A stretch of 64,000 nucleotides of DNA from Alishewanella tabrizica. Its GTDB lineage: Bacteria; Pseudomonadota; Gammaproteobacteria; Enterobacterales; Alteromonadaceae. The position numbers and the translations under genes were made by a program. The stretch spans positions 420,292 through 484,291 of the forward strand of contig NZ_BMYR01000001.1 in assembly GCF_014652375.1 (NCBI RefSeq). The letters run 5' to 3'. Shown here one piece after another: positions 56,408 through 64,000 of this stretch. Below the pieces are notes generated by a model. That model worked only from the letters and a program-made list of their open reading frames with translations, did not search any database and had not been told where the DNA came from. The first letter of the stretch is position 1, and every line of letters begins with the position of its first letter.

Positions 56408-59032
56408 GTGACCCAGGCCCTGAGTTTTAACCGCCCGCTGCCCGACCATTACTCCCTTGATGGCTATAAAAAGCACTTTGCTGATTTTCAAGAGTTTCAA
56501 GCGCGTGCCTTTCATAGCCAACCGATTAATACGCTGGTTAAAGCGCGGGCACGTTTCGTCGATGACGTTTTGTTGGAACTCTGGCAACACTGTGATTTAG
56601 CGAAAGATAAAAGTATCAGTTTACTTGCCGTAGGCGGTTATGGCCGCGGCGAGCTGCATCCTTGTTCTGACATTGACTTATTGTTATTGGTTGATAAGAG
56701 ACCAGGTAGTGTGCAACAAGAGGCTATTTCGCGCTTTATAACCTTGCTGTGGGACTTACGTTTAGAGGTCGGCCACAGTGTTCGCACCTATAAAGAAACC
56801 CTCAGCCTAGGTAAAGACGACATTACTATCGCGACTAACTTATTAGAAATGCGTCTACTCACCGGCAATAAAACGCTGTTTAATGAGCTACAGCAAGCCG
56901 TGATGGCTGATAACTTTTGGAGTAGCCAAGCCTTTTTTCAAGCCAAACGGCATGAGCAACAACAACGCCATGCGCAGTATCATGGTACCGCTTACAATCT
57001 AGAACCCAATTTAAAAGCCAACCCCGGTGGCCTTCGGGATATTCAAACCATTGGCTGGGTGGCCAAAAAGCACTTTAATACCCGCACCATGCGGGAGTTA
57101 GTGGCCTATCAGTATCTGACCGAAGATGAATACCAAGAGCTGATGGAGTGTGAAGCGTATTTATGGCAAATGCGCTTTGCCCTGCATTTAGAAGCGGGGC
57201 GGAATGAAAACCGCATTTTGTTTGATTATCAGCCCGCTGCCGCAGATCGTTTAGGGTTTGGCGCCGACGGTAAAGCCTCTGTTGAACGGATGATGAAGCG
57301 ATTTTTCCGTACAGTCCAGCGTGTCAGCGAGTTAAACGAGATGCTATTGCAGCATTTTGAAGGCAGTATTTTAAATTCGCAGCAAACAGTCAAAGTAAGT
57401 CAGTTAGATGATTACTTTGAACTGCATGGCCATTTAATTAAAGCCAGCGATAATGCCGTTTTTGCACGGCGCGACAACCTGCTTCGGCTATTCTGGCATA
57501 TTGCGAATAATTCTAATATTACCGGCGTGCACTCCACCACGATCCGCTTAATTCGCCAGGTTCGGCGACGTTTAATGGGTGATTTGCAAGATTACGAAGC
57601 CTGTCGCCAATTATTCTTAACCTTGTTACGCCATCCACGCGGTATGGATAAAGCCATTACGCTGATGCATCGCTACGGTATTTTGGCCGCCTATTTACCG
57701 CAGTGGCGCAATATTGAAGGGCAGATGCAATTTGATCTCTTCCACGCTTACACCGTGGATGAACATACCCATCGCCTCTTAAAAAATCTGTATAAATACA
57801 GCTTGCCCGAACACGAAAGTGAGTTTCCCCTGTGCAGTGATATCGTTAAAAAAATGGAAAAGCCAGAATTGTTGTATCTGGCAGGCATTTTCCACGACAT
57901 CGCCAAAGGGCGCGGCGGCGATCACTCTGAATTGGGCGCAATGGATGTGCGCGAGTTTGCCAAACTGCATAAACTCAGTGAATTTGACAGCAAACTGATT
58001 GCATGGTTAGTGGAGCATCACTTGCTGATGTCAGTAACCGCGCAGCGACGCGATATTCATGATCCTCAAGTGGTAGCAGAATTTGCCGAGAAAGTTCGCG
58101 ATGAAACCCGCTTAAATTATTTATATTGCCTAACATTAGCCGATATTCGCGCCACCAATGATAATTTGTGGAATGATTGGAAAGGTTCCTTATTACGTGA
58201 ACTGTTCTTAGCCACGCAAAAAGCGTTTCGTCGCGGTTTGGAAAAACCCATGGACTTACGCGATCTGATCCGTGAACACCAAGCCGAAGCGCTGCCATTG
58301 CTGATTAAGCAAACTTTTATCGAAAGTGAAATACTGCACTTGTGGAGCCGGATCAAAGCGGATTACTTTGCCCGTTATAGCCCGAAACAAATTGTGTGGC
58401 ACTGTGAGCATATTTTACGCCACAGAAACACCGATGAACCGCTGGTATTAGTGAGTAAAGCGGCGATTAAAGGCGGCACCCAAGTTTTTGTGTATACCAA
58501 AGATCAACCGGGGTTATTCGCCCGCATGGTGGCCGCGCTAGACAGTAAAAAAGTGAATATTTTTGATGCGCAAATAATGACTAACAAAGACGGCTTTGCG
58601 ATGGATACCTTTGTGGTATTGGAGCAAAACGGCGAGGCCGTTACTTCCCCTTCTCGACAACAAAGCATCAAAAAAGCCTTAGAGCAATTTATTGCCGGCA
58701 AGCCAGATTTTTCGCGGCAAAAACCGCGTTTATCTCGGCAAATGCGACAATTCACCGTTCCCCCTAAAGTTGTATTTTTACCGGGGAATACCAAGCATCG
58801 TACTATGTTAGAAATGGCCGCCTTAGATACGCCTGGCTTACTGTACGATATTGGTCAGGTCTTTCAGCAATGTGGTGTGAATATTCATGCCGCGAAAATT
58901 ACCACTATTGGCGAACGTGCCGAAGACTTTTTCTTAATTTCCAATGATCAAGACGATGCTTTAACTCCTGAGCAACAAAGCCAGTTAAAGCGTAGTTTGA
59001 TCGAACAACTCTCACAGCAAACAGAAGGCTAA
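56408..59032 (+). CDS. glnD: PII uridylyltransferase/uridylyl-removing enzyme
   Basis: The glutamine sensor that uridylylates PII proteins under nitrogen limitation. The 874-residue protein has a nucleotidyltransferase motif [15 protein letters not shown] (76-90, with Asp88 and Asp90), an HD domain ([12 protein letters not shown] near 496) and two C-terminal ACT domains (about 695-770 and 798-874) that bind glutamine. The start is GTG at 56408 with AAGGAG upstream; the overlapping ATG one base earlier is out of frame. Confidence 0.97.
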   Translation: MTQALSFNRPLPDHYSLDGYKKHFADFQEFQARAFHSQPINTLVKARARFVDDVLLELWQHCDLAKDKSISLLAVGGYGRGELHPCSDIDLLLLVDKRPGSVQQEAISRFITLLWDLRLEVGHSVRTYKETLSLGKDDITIATNLLEMRLLTGNKTLFNELQQAVMADNFWSSQAFFQAKRHEQQQRHAQYHGTAYNLEPNLKANPGGLRDIQTIGWVAKKHFNTRTMRELVAYQYLTEDEYQELMECEAYLWQMRFALHLEAGRNENRILFDYQPAAADRLGFGADGKASVERMMKRFFRTVQRVSELNEMLLQHFEGSILNSQQTVKVSQLDDYFELHGHLIKASDNAVFARRDNLLRLFWHIANNSNITGVHSTTIRLIRQVRRRLMGDLQDYEACRQLFLTLLRHPRGMDKAITLMHRYGILAAYLPQWRNIEGQMQFDLFHAYTVDEHTHRLLKNLYKYSLPEHESEFPLCSDIVKKMEKPELLYLAGIFHDIAKGRGGDHSELGAMDVREFAKLHKLSEFDSKLIAWLVEHHLLMSVTAQRRDIHDPQVVAEFAEKVRDETRLNYLYCLTLADIRATNDNLWNDWKGSLLRELFLATQKAFRRGLEKPMDLRDLIREHQAEALPLLIKQTFIESEILHLWSRIKADYFARYSPKQIVWHCEHILRHRNTDEPLVLVSKAAIKGGTQVFVYTKDQPGLFARMVAALDSKKVNIFDAQIMTNKDGFAMDTFVVLEQNGEAVTSPSRQQSIKKALEQFIAGKPDFSRQKPRLSRQMRQFTVPPKVVFLPGNTKHRTMLEMAALDTPGLLYDIGQVFQQCGVNIHAAKITTIGERAEDFFLISNDQDDALTPEQQSQLKRSLIEQLSQQTEG

Positions 59033-59040
59033 ATAAACCG

Positions 59041-59868
59041 ATGTCTGATTTAAAAAACCTGATTGAAACCGCATTTGAACAACGCGCTGATATTACGCCT
59101 AAAACAGCTAGCGCTGAGCTAAAGCAAGCCGTTGAGCAAGTGCTCACGATGTTGGATAACGGCAGCGCTCGCGTAGCCGAAAAGATTGCTGGAGAATGGG
59201 TCGTACATCAGTGGTTGAAAAAGGCGGTGTTACTCTCGTTTCGGATCAATGATAACGAAGTGATGGATGGCGCGGAAAACCGTTTCTTTGATAAAGTGCC
59301 TATGAAATATGCGGCTTATACTGATGCACAATTCCGGGCCGATGGCGTGCGTATTGTGCCACCTGCCGCAGTACGTCGTGGTAGCTACATTGGTAAAAAT
59401 GTGGTTGTGATGCCTTCTTATGTGAACATTGGCGCCTATGTGGGCGAAGGTTCAATGGTCGATACGTGGGCTACCGTAGGCAGCTGCGCCCAAATTGGTA
59501 AAAATGTGCATTTATCTGGTGGCGTTGGTATCGGCGGTGTATTAGAGCCGTTACAAGCCAATCCAACCATTATTGAAGATAATTGTTTTATCGGTGCGCG
59601 CTCTGAGGTGGTAGAAGGCGTTATTGTTGAAGAAGGTGCAGTATTATCGATGGGTGTTTATATCAGCCAAAGCACTCGGATTTACGATCGCGAAACCGGC
59701 CAAATCACCTATGGCCGCGTACCCGCAGGAGCAGTAGTTGTCCCAGGCACTATCCCTGCAAAAGACGGTAGCCACAGCTTGTATGCTGCCATTATTGTGA
59801 AAAAAGTGGACGCGCAAACCCGGGCTAAAGTGGGTATTAATGCGTTATTACGCAGCATAGACGAGTAA
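59041..59868 (+). CDS. dapD: 2,3,4,5-tetrahydropyridine-2,6-dicarboxylate N-succinyltransferase
   Basis: A step of the succinylase pathway to diaminopimelate and lysine. The 275-residue protein has an N-terminal helical domain and a left-handed beta helix; [26 protein letters not shown] and [11 protein letters not shown] are hallmarks. It follows glnD by 8 bp, the conserved order. The ribosome site is weak, which fits translational reinitiation. Confidence 0.97.
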   Translation: MSDLKNLIETAFEQRADITPKTASAELKQAVEQVLTMLDNGSARVAEKIAGEWVVHQWLKKAVLLSFRINDNEVMDGAENRFFDKVPMKYAAYTDAQFRADGVRIVPPAAVRRGSYIGKNVVVMPSYVNIGAYVGEGSMVDTWATVGSCAQIGKNVHLSGGVGIGGVLEPLQANPTIIEDNCFIGARSEVVEGVIVEEGAVLSMGVYISQSTRIYDRETGQITYGRVPAGAVVVPGTIPAKDGSHSLYAAIIVKKVDAQTRAKVGINALLRSIDE

Positions 59869-59872
59869 AATA

Positions 59873-60082
59873 ATGACAAATTTATTAGCGATAATGGGCC
59901 CTGCTTTGCTATTTACCGCGCAGCTACTGTTGTTATTGTCAGCGCTAATTTGCTCGGTATTAATTATTTTTCCGTCTAGTAGCGACGATCCCGAAAAAAG
60001 GTTTGAGCAACGATTGGAATATGTAATTTTTACTATCGGCACCAGTGTGCTCTGGCTTTTAGTGGCTTTTGCACCTCGCTAG
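59873..60082 (+). CDS. Small two-helix membrane protein, unrecognised
   Basis: A 69-residue frame starting 4 bp after the dapD stop. It has two hydrophobic helices (about 8-32 and 50-66) joined by a charged loop (SSDDPEKRFEQRLEY). A GAG lies about 8 bases before the ATG, inside the end of dapD. It probably forms the last gene of the map-glnD-dapD transcript and is followed by a terminator-like hairpin. I do not recognise the family. Confidence 0.7.
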   Translation: MTNLLAIMGPALLFTAQLLLLLSALICSVLIIFPSSSDDPEKRFEQRLEYVIFTIGTSVLWLLVAFAPR

Positions 60083-60096
60083 AGCAATGTGTTAAA

Positions 60097-60126
60097 GCCG
60101 TGAAATACTCATGAGTAACTCACGGC
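60097..60126. terminator. Hairpin between the 69-aa gene and the 231-aa gene
   Basis: The stem GCCGTGA / TCACGGC encloses a smaller palindrome (TACTCATGAGTA) and is followed by TATTTT on the plus strand and TTT on the minus strand. It abuts the stop codon of the convergent 231-aa gene. Confidence 0.7.
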
Positions 60127-60821
60127 TATTTTGCTACTATTGCTGGTACAGAAATACCTGATATAGCGTCACTGTAGCTTAAGATTATACGTAATTGTGC
60201 TACACCCTCTTTACGATTAACACGGCTAAATATTGCGCGAATACGTTGAGGTTTGATTGCTGCCCTAAACATTTCTTCAATATGCTGTTCATTATCACCT
60301 GACAACATCACCATACAGAAGCCACCACCGCAGTTAATACGGTGTAAGTCTGCTTGTAATGGACTATCTGCAATGTGCTGGAAAAGCGCTTGTTCTAATT
60401 CATCACGCAGCTTGAAGTCTACATCATGCACAGGCTCTAATGCGTCAACATAGTTATCAAATTCTGATTGCGCTAACATCACTTCCGCGAGGTTGTAAGG
60501 AATTGCGCCCATTTTCTGAGCTTGCTCAACAAAGTCAGTCACTTGTTCTGCGATTGTTGAAGTGGCACTGTCACTACTTGGGGTTACCTCTGTTTGAAAG
60601 ACATCTGACTGCGTAAGTTCTGACTGAGTAAGGAAAGTAGTCGTAATTTCAAGGTTTTCTTCAGTGGTAGGCTGCTCAATTGCAACCTTATCAGGTTTTG
60701 CATTCTTTATTGTAGTAGGTTGTGTTACCTCGTTGGCAAGGGGTTGAAACGATCCAACATACCACCAGAGCATAAAGCCAACAAGCAGGACAAAACCAAC
60801 AAAAACACCTTTTAGAAACAT
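60126..60821 (-). CDS. Membrane-anchored periplasmic protein, unrecognised
   Basis: A 231-residue protein. A hydrophobic helix (about 4-26, GVFVGFVLLVGFMLWWYVG) looks like a signal anchor. A Thr/Ser/Gln-rich low-complexity linker (30-95) leads to a compact C-terminal domain (100-231) with a Cys pair in INCGGGFCMVML that could form a disulfide in the periplasm. No family is recognised. It is divergent from cysZ across 137 bp. Confidence 0.75.
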   Translation of the reverse strand: MFLKGVFVGFVLLVGFMLWWYVGSFQPLANEVTQPTTIKNAKPDKVAIEQPTTEENLEITTTFLTQSELTQSDVFQTEVTPSSDSATSTIAEQVTDFVEQAQKMGAIPYNLAEVMLAQSEFDNYVDALEPVHDVDFKLRDELEQALFQHIADSPLQADLHRINCGGGFCMVMLSGDNEQHIEEMFRAAIKPQRIRAIFSRVNRKEGVAQLRIILSYSDAISGISVPAIVAK

Positions 60822-60958
60822 AAAACATCCTTATTTATCACACATAAGACGACAGTAACAGTATTATCCTTGCACAGCAATACCTCGTTACGATTTCGCT
60901 GCTCAAGCTTACATAAGCAGCGTTATAATGGCGTTATATAAGATGTAAGAGAGCACTT

Positions 60959-61753
60959 ATGGGCTATTTTTTTAAAGGTCTGCGCTTATTAGGACAAACG
61001 GGACTTAAACGCTTTGTCTTGATCCCGCTACTAATCAATATTGTGATTTTTTTTGCTGCACTTATTTGGTTATGGCAAGTACTACGCACGCTGATTAACT
61101 CGCTGCAAAGTAGCTTACCTGAATGGTTACATTGGCTGGAATTTCTGCTTATTCCCTTGGGATTATTCTCCCTTATCGTTAGCTTTGCCTATAGCTTTAC
61201 GATGGTTGCCAATATCATCGCAGCGCCTTTTAATGGCTTATTAAGTGAAAAAACCGAACAATTGCTCAATGCCCGGCAAGTGGCGCTTACCGGGCAAGCG
61301 CCAGCCCTGAATCTACCTGATATTACCCTAAAACAATTTATTGCAGATTGCCCAAGAATGTTAGGGCGAGAATGGCAAAAACTTTGTTACCTTTTGCCCC
61401 GAGCCATAGTGTTGTTTATTCTGTGTTGGTTTATCCCGATTATCGGAGTTGTACTATGGTTTTTATGCAGTGCATGGTTTTATAGTTTGCAATATATTGA
61501 TTATCCTTTTGATAATCATCGAATAAGTTTTCTACAATTACGCGCTCAGGTCCGAAGATCACCAAAGTTAAGCCTCTCTTTTGGCAGTGCTATCGCCGTA
61601 GGCAGTATGATCCCGGTCTTTAACTTATTGGTGATGCCGGCAGCCGTCTGTGGCGCTACGGCCATGTGGCATGAACGTTTTGCTGCAGAATATGATCCCG
61701 CGCTACAAGCCGCGGGAGCACGCAGCTACAAAAAGCTAGATAAATATTGCTAA
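60959..61753 (+). CDS. cysZ: Sulfate transporter CysZ
   Basis: A 264-residue inner-membrane protein of the CysZ/EI24 family, taking up sulfate for cysteine synthesis. The N-terminus GYFFKGLRLLGQTGLKRFVLIPL and the hydrophobic helices and hairpins match E. coli CysZ (253 residues). AGAGAG precedes the ATG. No cysteine-biosynthesis gene is adjacent. Its stop codon overlaps that of the convergent yqcA gene. Confidence 0.93.
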   Translation: MGYFFKGLRLLGQTGLKRFVLIPLLINIVIFFAALIWLWQVLRTLINSLQSSLPEWLHWLEFLLIPLGLFSLIVSFAYSFTMVANIIAAPFNGLLSEKTEQLLNARQVALTGQAPALNLPDITLKQFIADCPRMLGREWQKLCYLLPRAIVLFILCWFIPIIGVVLWFLCSAWFYSLQYIDYPFDNHRISFLQLRAQVRRSPKLSLSFGSAIAVGSMIPVFNLLVMPAAVCGATAMWHERFAAEYDPALQAAGARSYKKLDKYC

Positions 61754-62190
61754 AACTGTTGCGCTAACCAAGGTAATGCCACGTCTTCTGCTTGTAAGGT
61801 CTCGCCTGCGTCAATTTCTAACATAGGCGCTATAGCCTCACCTTGCAATTCTGTCATCAACTCAAATACTTGGCGTCCGGCGGCGCAAAAGGTGTCGCCA
61901 TAGCTACTGTCTCCTAACCCTAAGACAGCAAACTTTTTACCGGTTAATAAAGGGAAGCGATCTCGGCAAGCAGCATAAAAAGGAAATAAGCTGTCAGGAA
62001 TATCACCTTGCCCAGTAGTCGAACTAATGATAAGCCAGCAATCTGCATTAAAAGCTAAAACGGCATCCAGGTCAGCAGGTTGAAACCATTGCACCTGATA
62101 GCCTTTGCCTTGTAATAAAGGTAAAGCTTGTTCTGCGACATATTCTGCACCGCCGTAGACACTGCCTACCATTATTGCGATTTTTTGCAT
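61750..62190 (-). CDS. yqcA: Flavodoxin-like protein YqcA
   Basis: A 146-residue flavodoxin fold. The FMN phosphate loop is GSVYGGAEYVAE (9-20), followed by SSTTGQGDIPDSL and LGLGDSSYGDTFC. It belongs with MioC/YqcA short flavodoxins; the yqcC-truC-yqcA order seen here is that of E. coli, so YqcA is preferred over MioC. The 5' end overlaps truC by 19 bp. Confidence 0.92.
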   Translation of the reverse strand: MQKIAIMVGSVYGGAEYVAEQALPLLQGKGYQVQWFQPADLDAVLAFNADCWLIISSTTGQGDIPDSLFPFYAACRDRFPLLTGKKFAVLGLGDSSYGDTFCAAGRQVFELMTELQGEAIAPMLEIDAGETLQAEDVALPWLAQQF

Positions 62191-62957
62191 GGTTCTTGCT
62201 CCAAAAATTGGTTAAACATTGTTTGATAATATGCTGGCTCCGTTGGCCAAGCAAACTGCGCGAACAGCAGGGCCAATTCAGCTAAACCGGCATGCAACGT
62301 TAAGTTAACGCCAGTGACAGGATGCGGAAACCGCAAGGTATAGGCACAGAGTAATAATCGTGTATTTGCAAATTGCGTTTTAAAAAATGCATTATGCTTC
62401 CCATCACCATGGCTAGTATCACCGACAATAGGGTGGCGTAAATGGGCAAGATGCCGCCGCAACTGATGTTTTCGGCCCGTAAGAGGTTGTAATGCCACTA
62501 AGCTATAGCGAGCTGTCGCATAACGCCCAACAGAAAAAGGTAGTTCAACAGTATGCAGCGGTTGATACCGCGTAACAGCCTCTTGAGCTGGTTTATCTTG
62601 CCGCGCAAACTTGTCAGCAATATTATCAAGCTGTTCTTTCAGAGGATAGTCGAGGGTACCTGCCGTCTTCAAAAATCCTCTAATAACGGCAAGATACCCT
62701 TTTTGCCAATGTCCTGCGACGATTTGCTCGCCTAACGCACGCGCAATTTCAGCAGACAAGGCGAAAACGAGTATACCCGACGTGGGTTTATCTAAGCGAT
62801 GAACTGGATAAACATGTTGGCCCAGTTGATCTCGCAAACGTTGTAACACAAATTCCGTTTCGTGTTTATCCAAGAAAGAGCGATGAACTAACATGCCACT
62901 GGGTTTATCTACCACCACCAGGTACGCGTCTTGATACAAAATCGTTAATTCAGACAC
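62172..62957 (-). CDS. truC: tRNA pseudouridine(65) synthase TruC
   Basis: An RluA-family synthase making pseudouridine 65 in tRNA. The catalytic Asp56 lies in HRLDKPTSG (53-61), and LTGRKHQLRRHLAH is the second hallmark. It has 261 residues (E. coli 260). The start is GTG at 62957 with AGAGG upstream, overlapping the yqcC 3' end by 13 bp. Confidence 0.95.
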   Translation of the reverse strand: MSELTILYQDAYLVVVDKPSGMLVHRSFLDKHETEFVLQRLRDQLGQHVYPVHRLDKPTSGILVFALSAEIARALGEQIVAGHWQKGYLAVIRGFLKTAGTLDYPLKEQLDNIADKFARQDKPAQEAVTRYQPLHTVELPFSVGRYATARYSLVALQPLTGRKHQLRRHLAHLRHPIVGDTSHGDGKHNAFFKTQFANTRLLLCAYTLRFPHPVTGVNLTLHAGLAELALLFAQFAWPTEPAYYQTMFNQFLEQEPCKKSQ

Positions 62958-63256
62958 GTATCTAACCTCTTAATCACCGCTAATAAGCTAGCAACTTCTG
63001 ACGACTTATTCGCGTAAACATGCTCTGCCATTGGCAGTATCTGTACCTTATGCGGTAAGTGCCCTGCAGCAGCAAGCACCTGTCTCATTTTAGGAATAAA
63101 TACAAATTGCAACCAATTCTCTAATGGCATGGTATCACAACAAAAAGGGGCGCTACTGGCCAATGCTTGCGCACTAGGGGCATGCGCCTGCCACAATGCC
63201 GTTGCTTTTAATGCTGCCTCAAGATCGTCTAGTAACAGTGCAACTCGCTCAGACAT
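62945..63256 (-). CDS. yqcC: YqcC family protein (DUF446)
   Basis: A 103-residue soluble protein. The segment FCCDTMPLENWLQFVFIPKM matches the YqcC family (FF.DTM...EWLQWVLIPRM). Function unknown. It heads the yqcC-truC-yqcA operon, with GGAG before the ATG, and overlaps truC. Confidence 0.92.
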   Translation of the reverse strand: MSERVALLLDDLEAALKATALWQAHAPSAQALASSAPFCCDTMPLENWLQFVFIPKMRQVLAAAGHLPHKVQILPMAEHVYANKSSEVASLLAVIKRLDTCLN

Positions 63257-63394
63257 TATTCACTCCATTCTCCGGCGTGGGCTAAAGACGTGTATTTTAT
63301 ACCAAAATAGCCACAAGATTCGAGCTTGATCGCGCTTGCTCATCTTGCAAAATGTGCTGGCGATCACCACTATGTACATTTACAAGGAGAAGAC

Positions 63395-63691
63395 ATGTCT
63401 ACCATTTGGTTTTTATTACTGCTCGTCAGCCTGGTTTATGGATTTTGGTTACAACGCAAGCAAGACGAACGCGCGGTTCATCTGGCCAAGCAATTATGTC
63501 GACAGCATCAGCTGCAATTTTTAGAATGTGGCAGGCATGGGCATCGGTTTGCCAGGGTAAATGGTCGCAGACGTTGGGTAACCTACTTCCAGGTAGACTT
63601 TAGCAGTGATGGCGAGAGCCGCTATCAAGCAGAACTGGTATTACAAGGCTTACATTTAGCGCAATTCACGTTACCGCCCCATCGCATTTAG
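63395..63691 (+). CDS. DUF3301 domain protein
   Basis: A 98-residue protein with an N-terminal membrane helix (3-20) and a basic soluble part (RFARVNGRRRWVTYFQVDFSSDGE). This fits DUF3301. AAGGAGA lies upstream of the ATG at 63395; an in-frame ATT-type extension upstream lacks support. It is divergent from yqcC; function is unknown. Confidence 0.8.
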   Translation: MSTIWFLLLLVSLVYGFWLQRKQDERAVHLAKQLCRQHQLQFLECGRHGHRFARVNGRRRWVTYFQVDFSSDGESRYQAELVLQGLHLAQFTLPPHRI

Positions 63692-63709
63692 CCGCAAGCC
63701 ATGACTATT

Positions 63710-64000
63710 TTACCCTTGAGAAATCCCAGCTTGTGCTAACTTAGCAGGTAATTGCCCTGTTAAAAAATCTTTATACATAACCCAGTCAGCGGCCAAACTG
63801 TACCAAGGGTATTGAAATGTCGCAGGTTTATTGTGTTCAAAAACCATGTGTCCAAACCAAGCAAATCCATAACCGATCACCGGCAGGCTTAATAGCCATA
63901 GCCATGCCCCCGTTAATAATATAAACACCAAAACCAATAAGACTAAACTGCTACCGATATAATGCATCAGCCGACAACGGGCATCGGCATGCTCTTGCAA
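63710..64000 (-). CDS. Mpo1-like (DUF962) membrane protein, 5' end outside window
   Basis: The open frame runs off the right edge, so the true N-terminus is missing. The visible 96 residues have RLMHYIGSSLVL, two to three hydrophobic stretches, and a GYGFAWFGHMVFEHNKPATF segment with spaced His residues. This is the DUF962/Mpo1 pattern; yeast Mpo1 is an iron-dependent dioxygenase acting on 2-hydroxy fatty acids. The function here is inferred from family only. Confidence 0.8.
   Translation of the reverse strand: MQEHADARCRLMHYIGSSLVLLVLVFILLTGAWLWLLSLPVIGYGFAWFGHMVFEHNKPATFQYPWYSLAADWVMYKDFLTGQLPAKLAQAGISQG

Overview
The window reads as chromosome of a gammaproteobacterium of the Alteromonadales type, most like the Rheinheimera/Alishewanella lineage. 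This is inferred from gene order, moderate GC by eye, TonB receptors with a shared NNKLSKAVRLA leader, and a tryptophan 2,3-dioxygenase; no database was searched. Nearly everything is core genome. I see no tRNA, rRNA operon, IS element, prophage, CRISPR array or integration site. The one structural RNA is the 4.5S SRP RNA (minus strand, 31180-31293).

Layout. 1-5760: tail of an unidentified gene, sodB, then prkA-yeaH-ycgB. 5787-8452: a response regulator with a CheC/CheX-like output coupled to a PAS-GGDEF protein, then an exported thiol peroxidase. 8599-17585 (minus): the apt-dnaX-ybaB-recR-htpG-adk cluster, with a chemoreceptor between htpG and adk, a heat-shock promoter before htpG, a programmed -1 frameshift cassette in dnaX and a 39-codon membrane ORF before apt. 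17745-24522 (minus): two large paralogous TonB-dependent receptors with a methyltransferase between them; one receptor carries a perfect 30-bp in-frame tandem duplication and the other has a 26-bp palindrome upstream. 25000-30625: LexA-boxed dinG, a coupled TSUP permease-priC-deacetylase operon, and convergent tryptophan dioxygenase. 30861-34673: ComFB-like protein, SRP RNA, DUF3014 protein, patatin and a second GGDEF protein.

34618-55287 (minus) is the long envelope/translation/replication block rpsB-tsf-pyrH-frr-uppS-cdsA-dxr-rseP-bamA-skp-lpxD-fabZ-lpxA-lpxB-rnhB-dnaE-accA, followed by tilS. It links isoprenoid, phospholipid, lipid A, outer-membrane protein and fatty acid synthesis. Intrinsic terminators after tsf, frr and lpxA divide it into subunits. 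Map-glnD-dapD diverges from rpsB at 55599. The right end holds two unrecognised membrane proteins, cysZ, the yqcC-truC-yqcA operon, a DUF3301 protein and a truncated Mpo1-like gene.

No wholly new system is evident. The best leads are the dnaX frameshift signal, the receptor duplication, the palindrome upstream of the first receptor, a DinG with an incomplete Fe-S cysteine set, the CheC-type regulator/GGDEF pair, and the 39-aa membrane ORF with its own terminator. Many starts below were moved inward from the longest open frame, using ribosome binding sites, family N-termini or regulatory sites.
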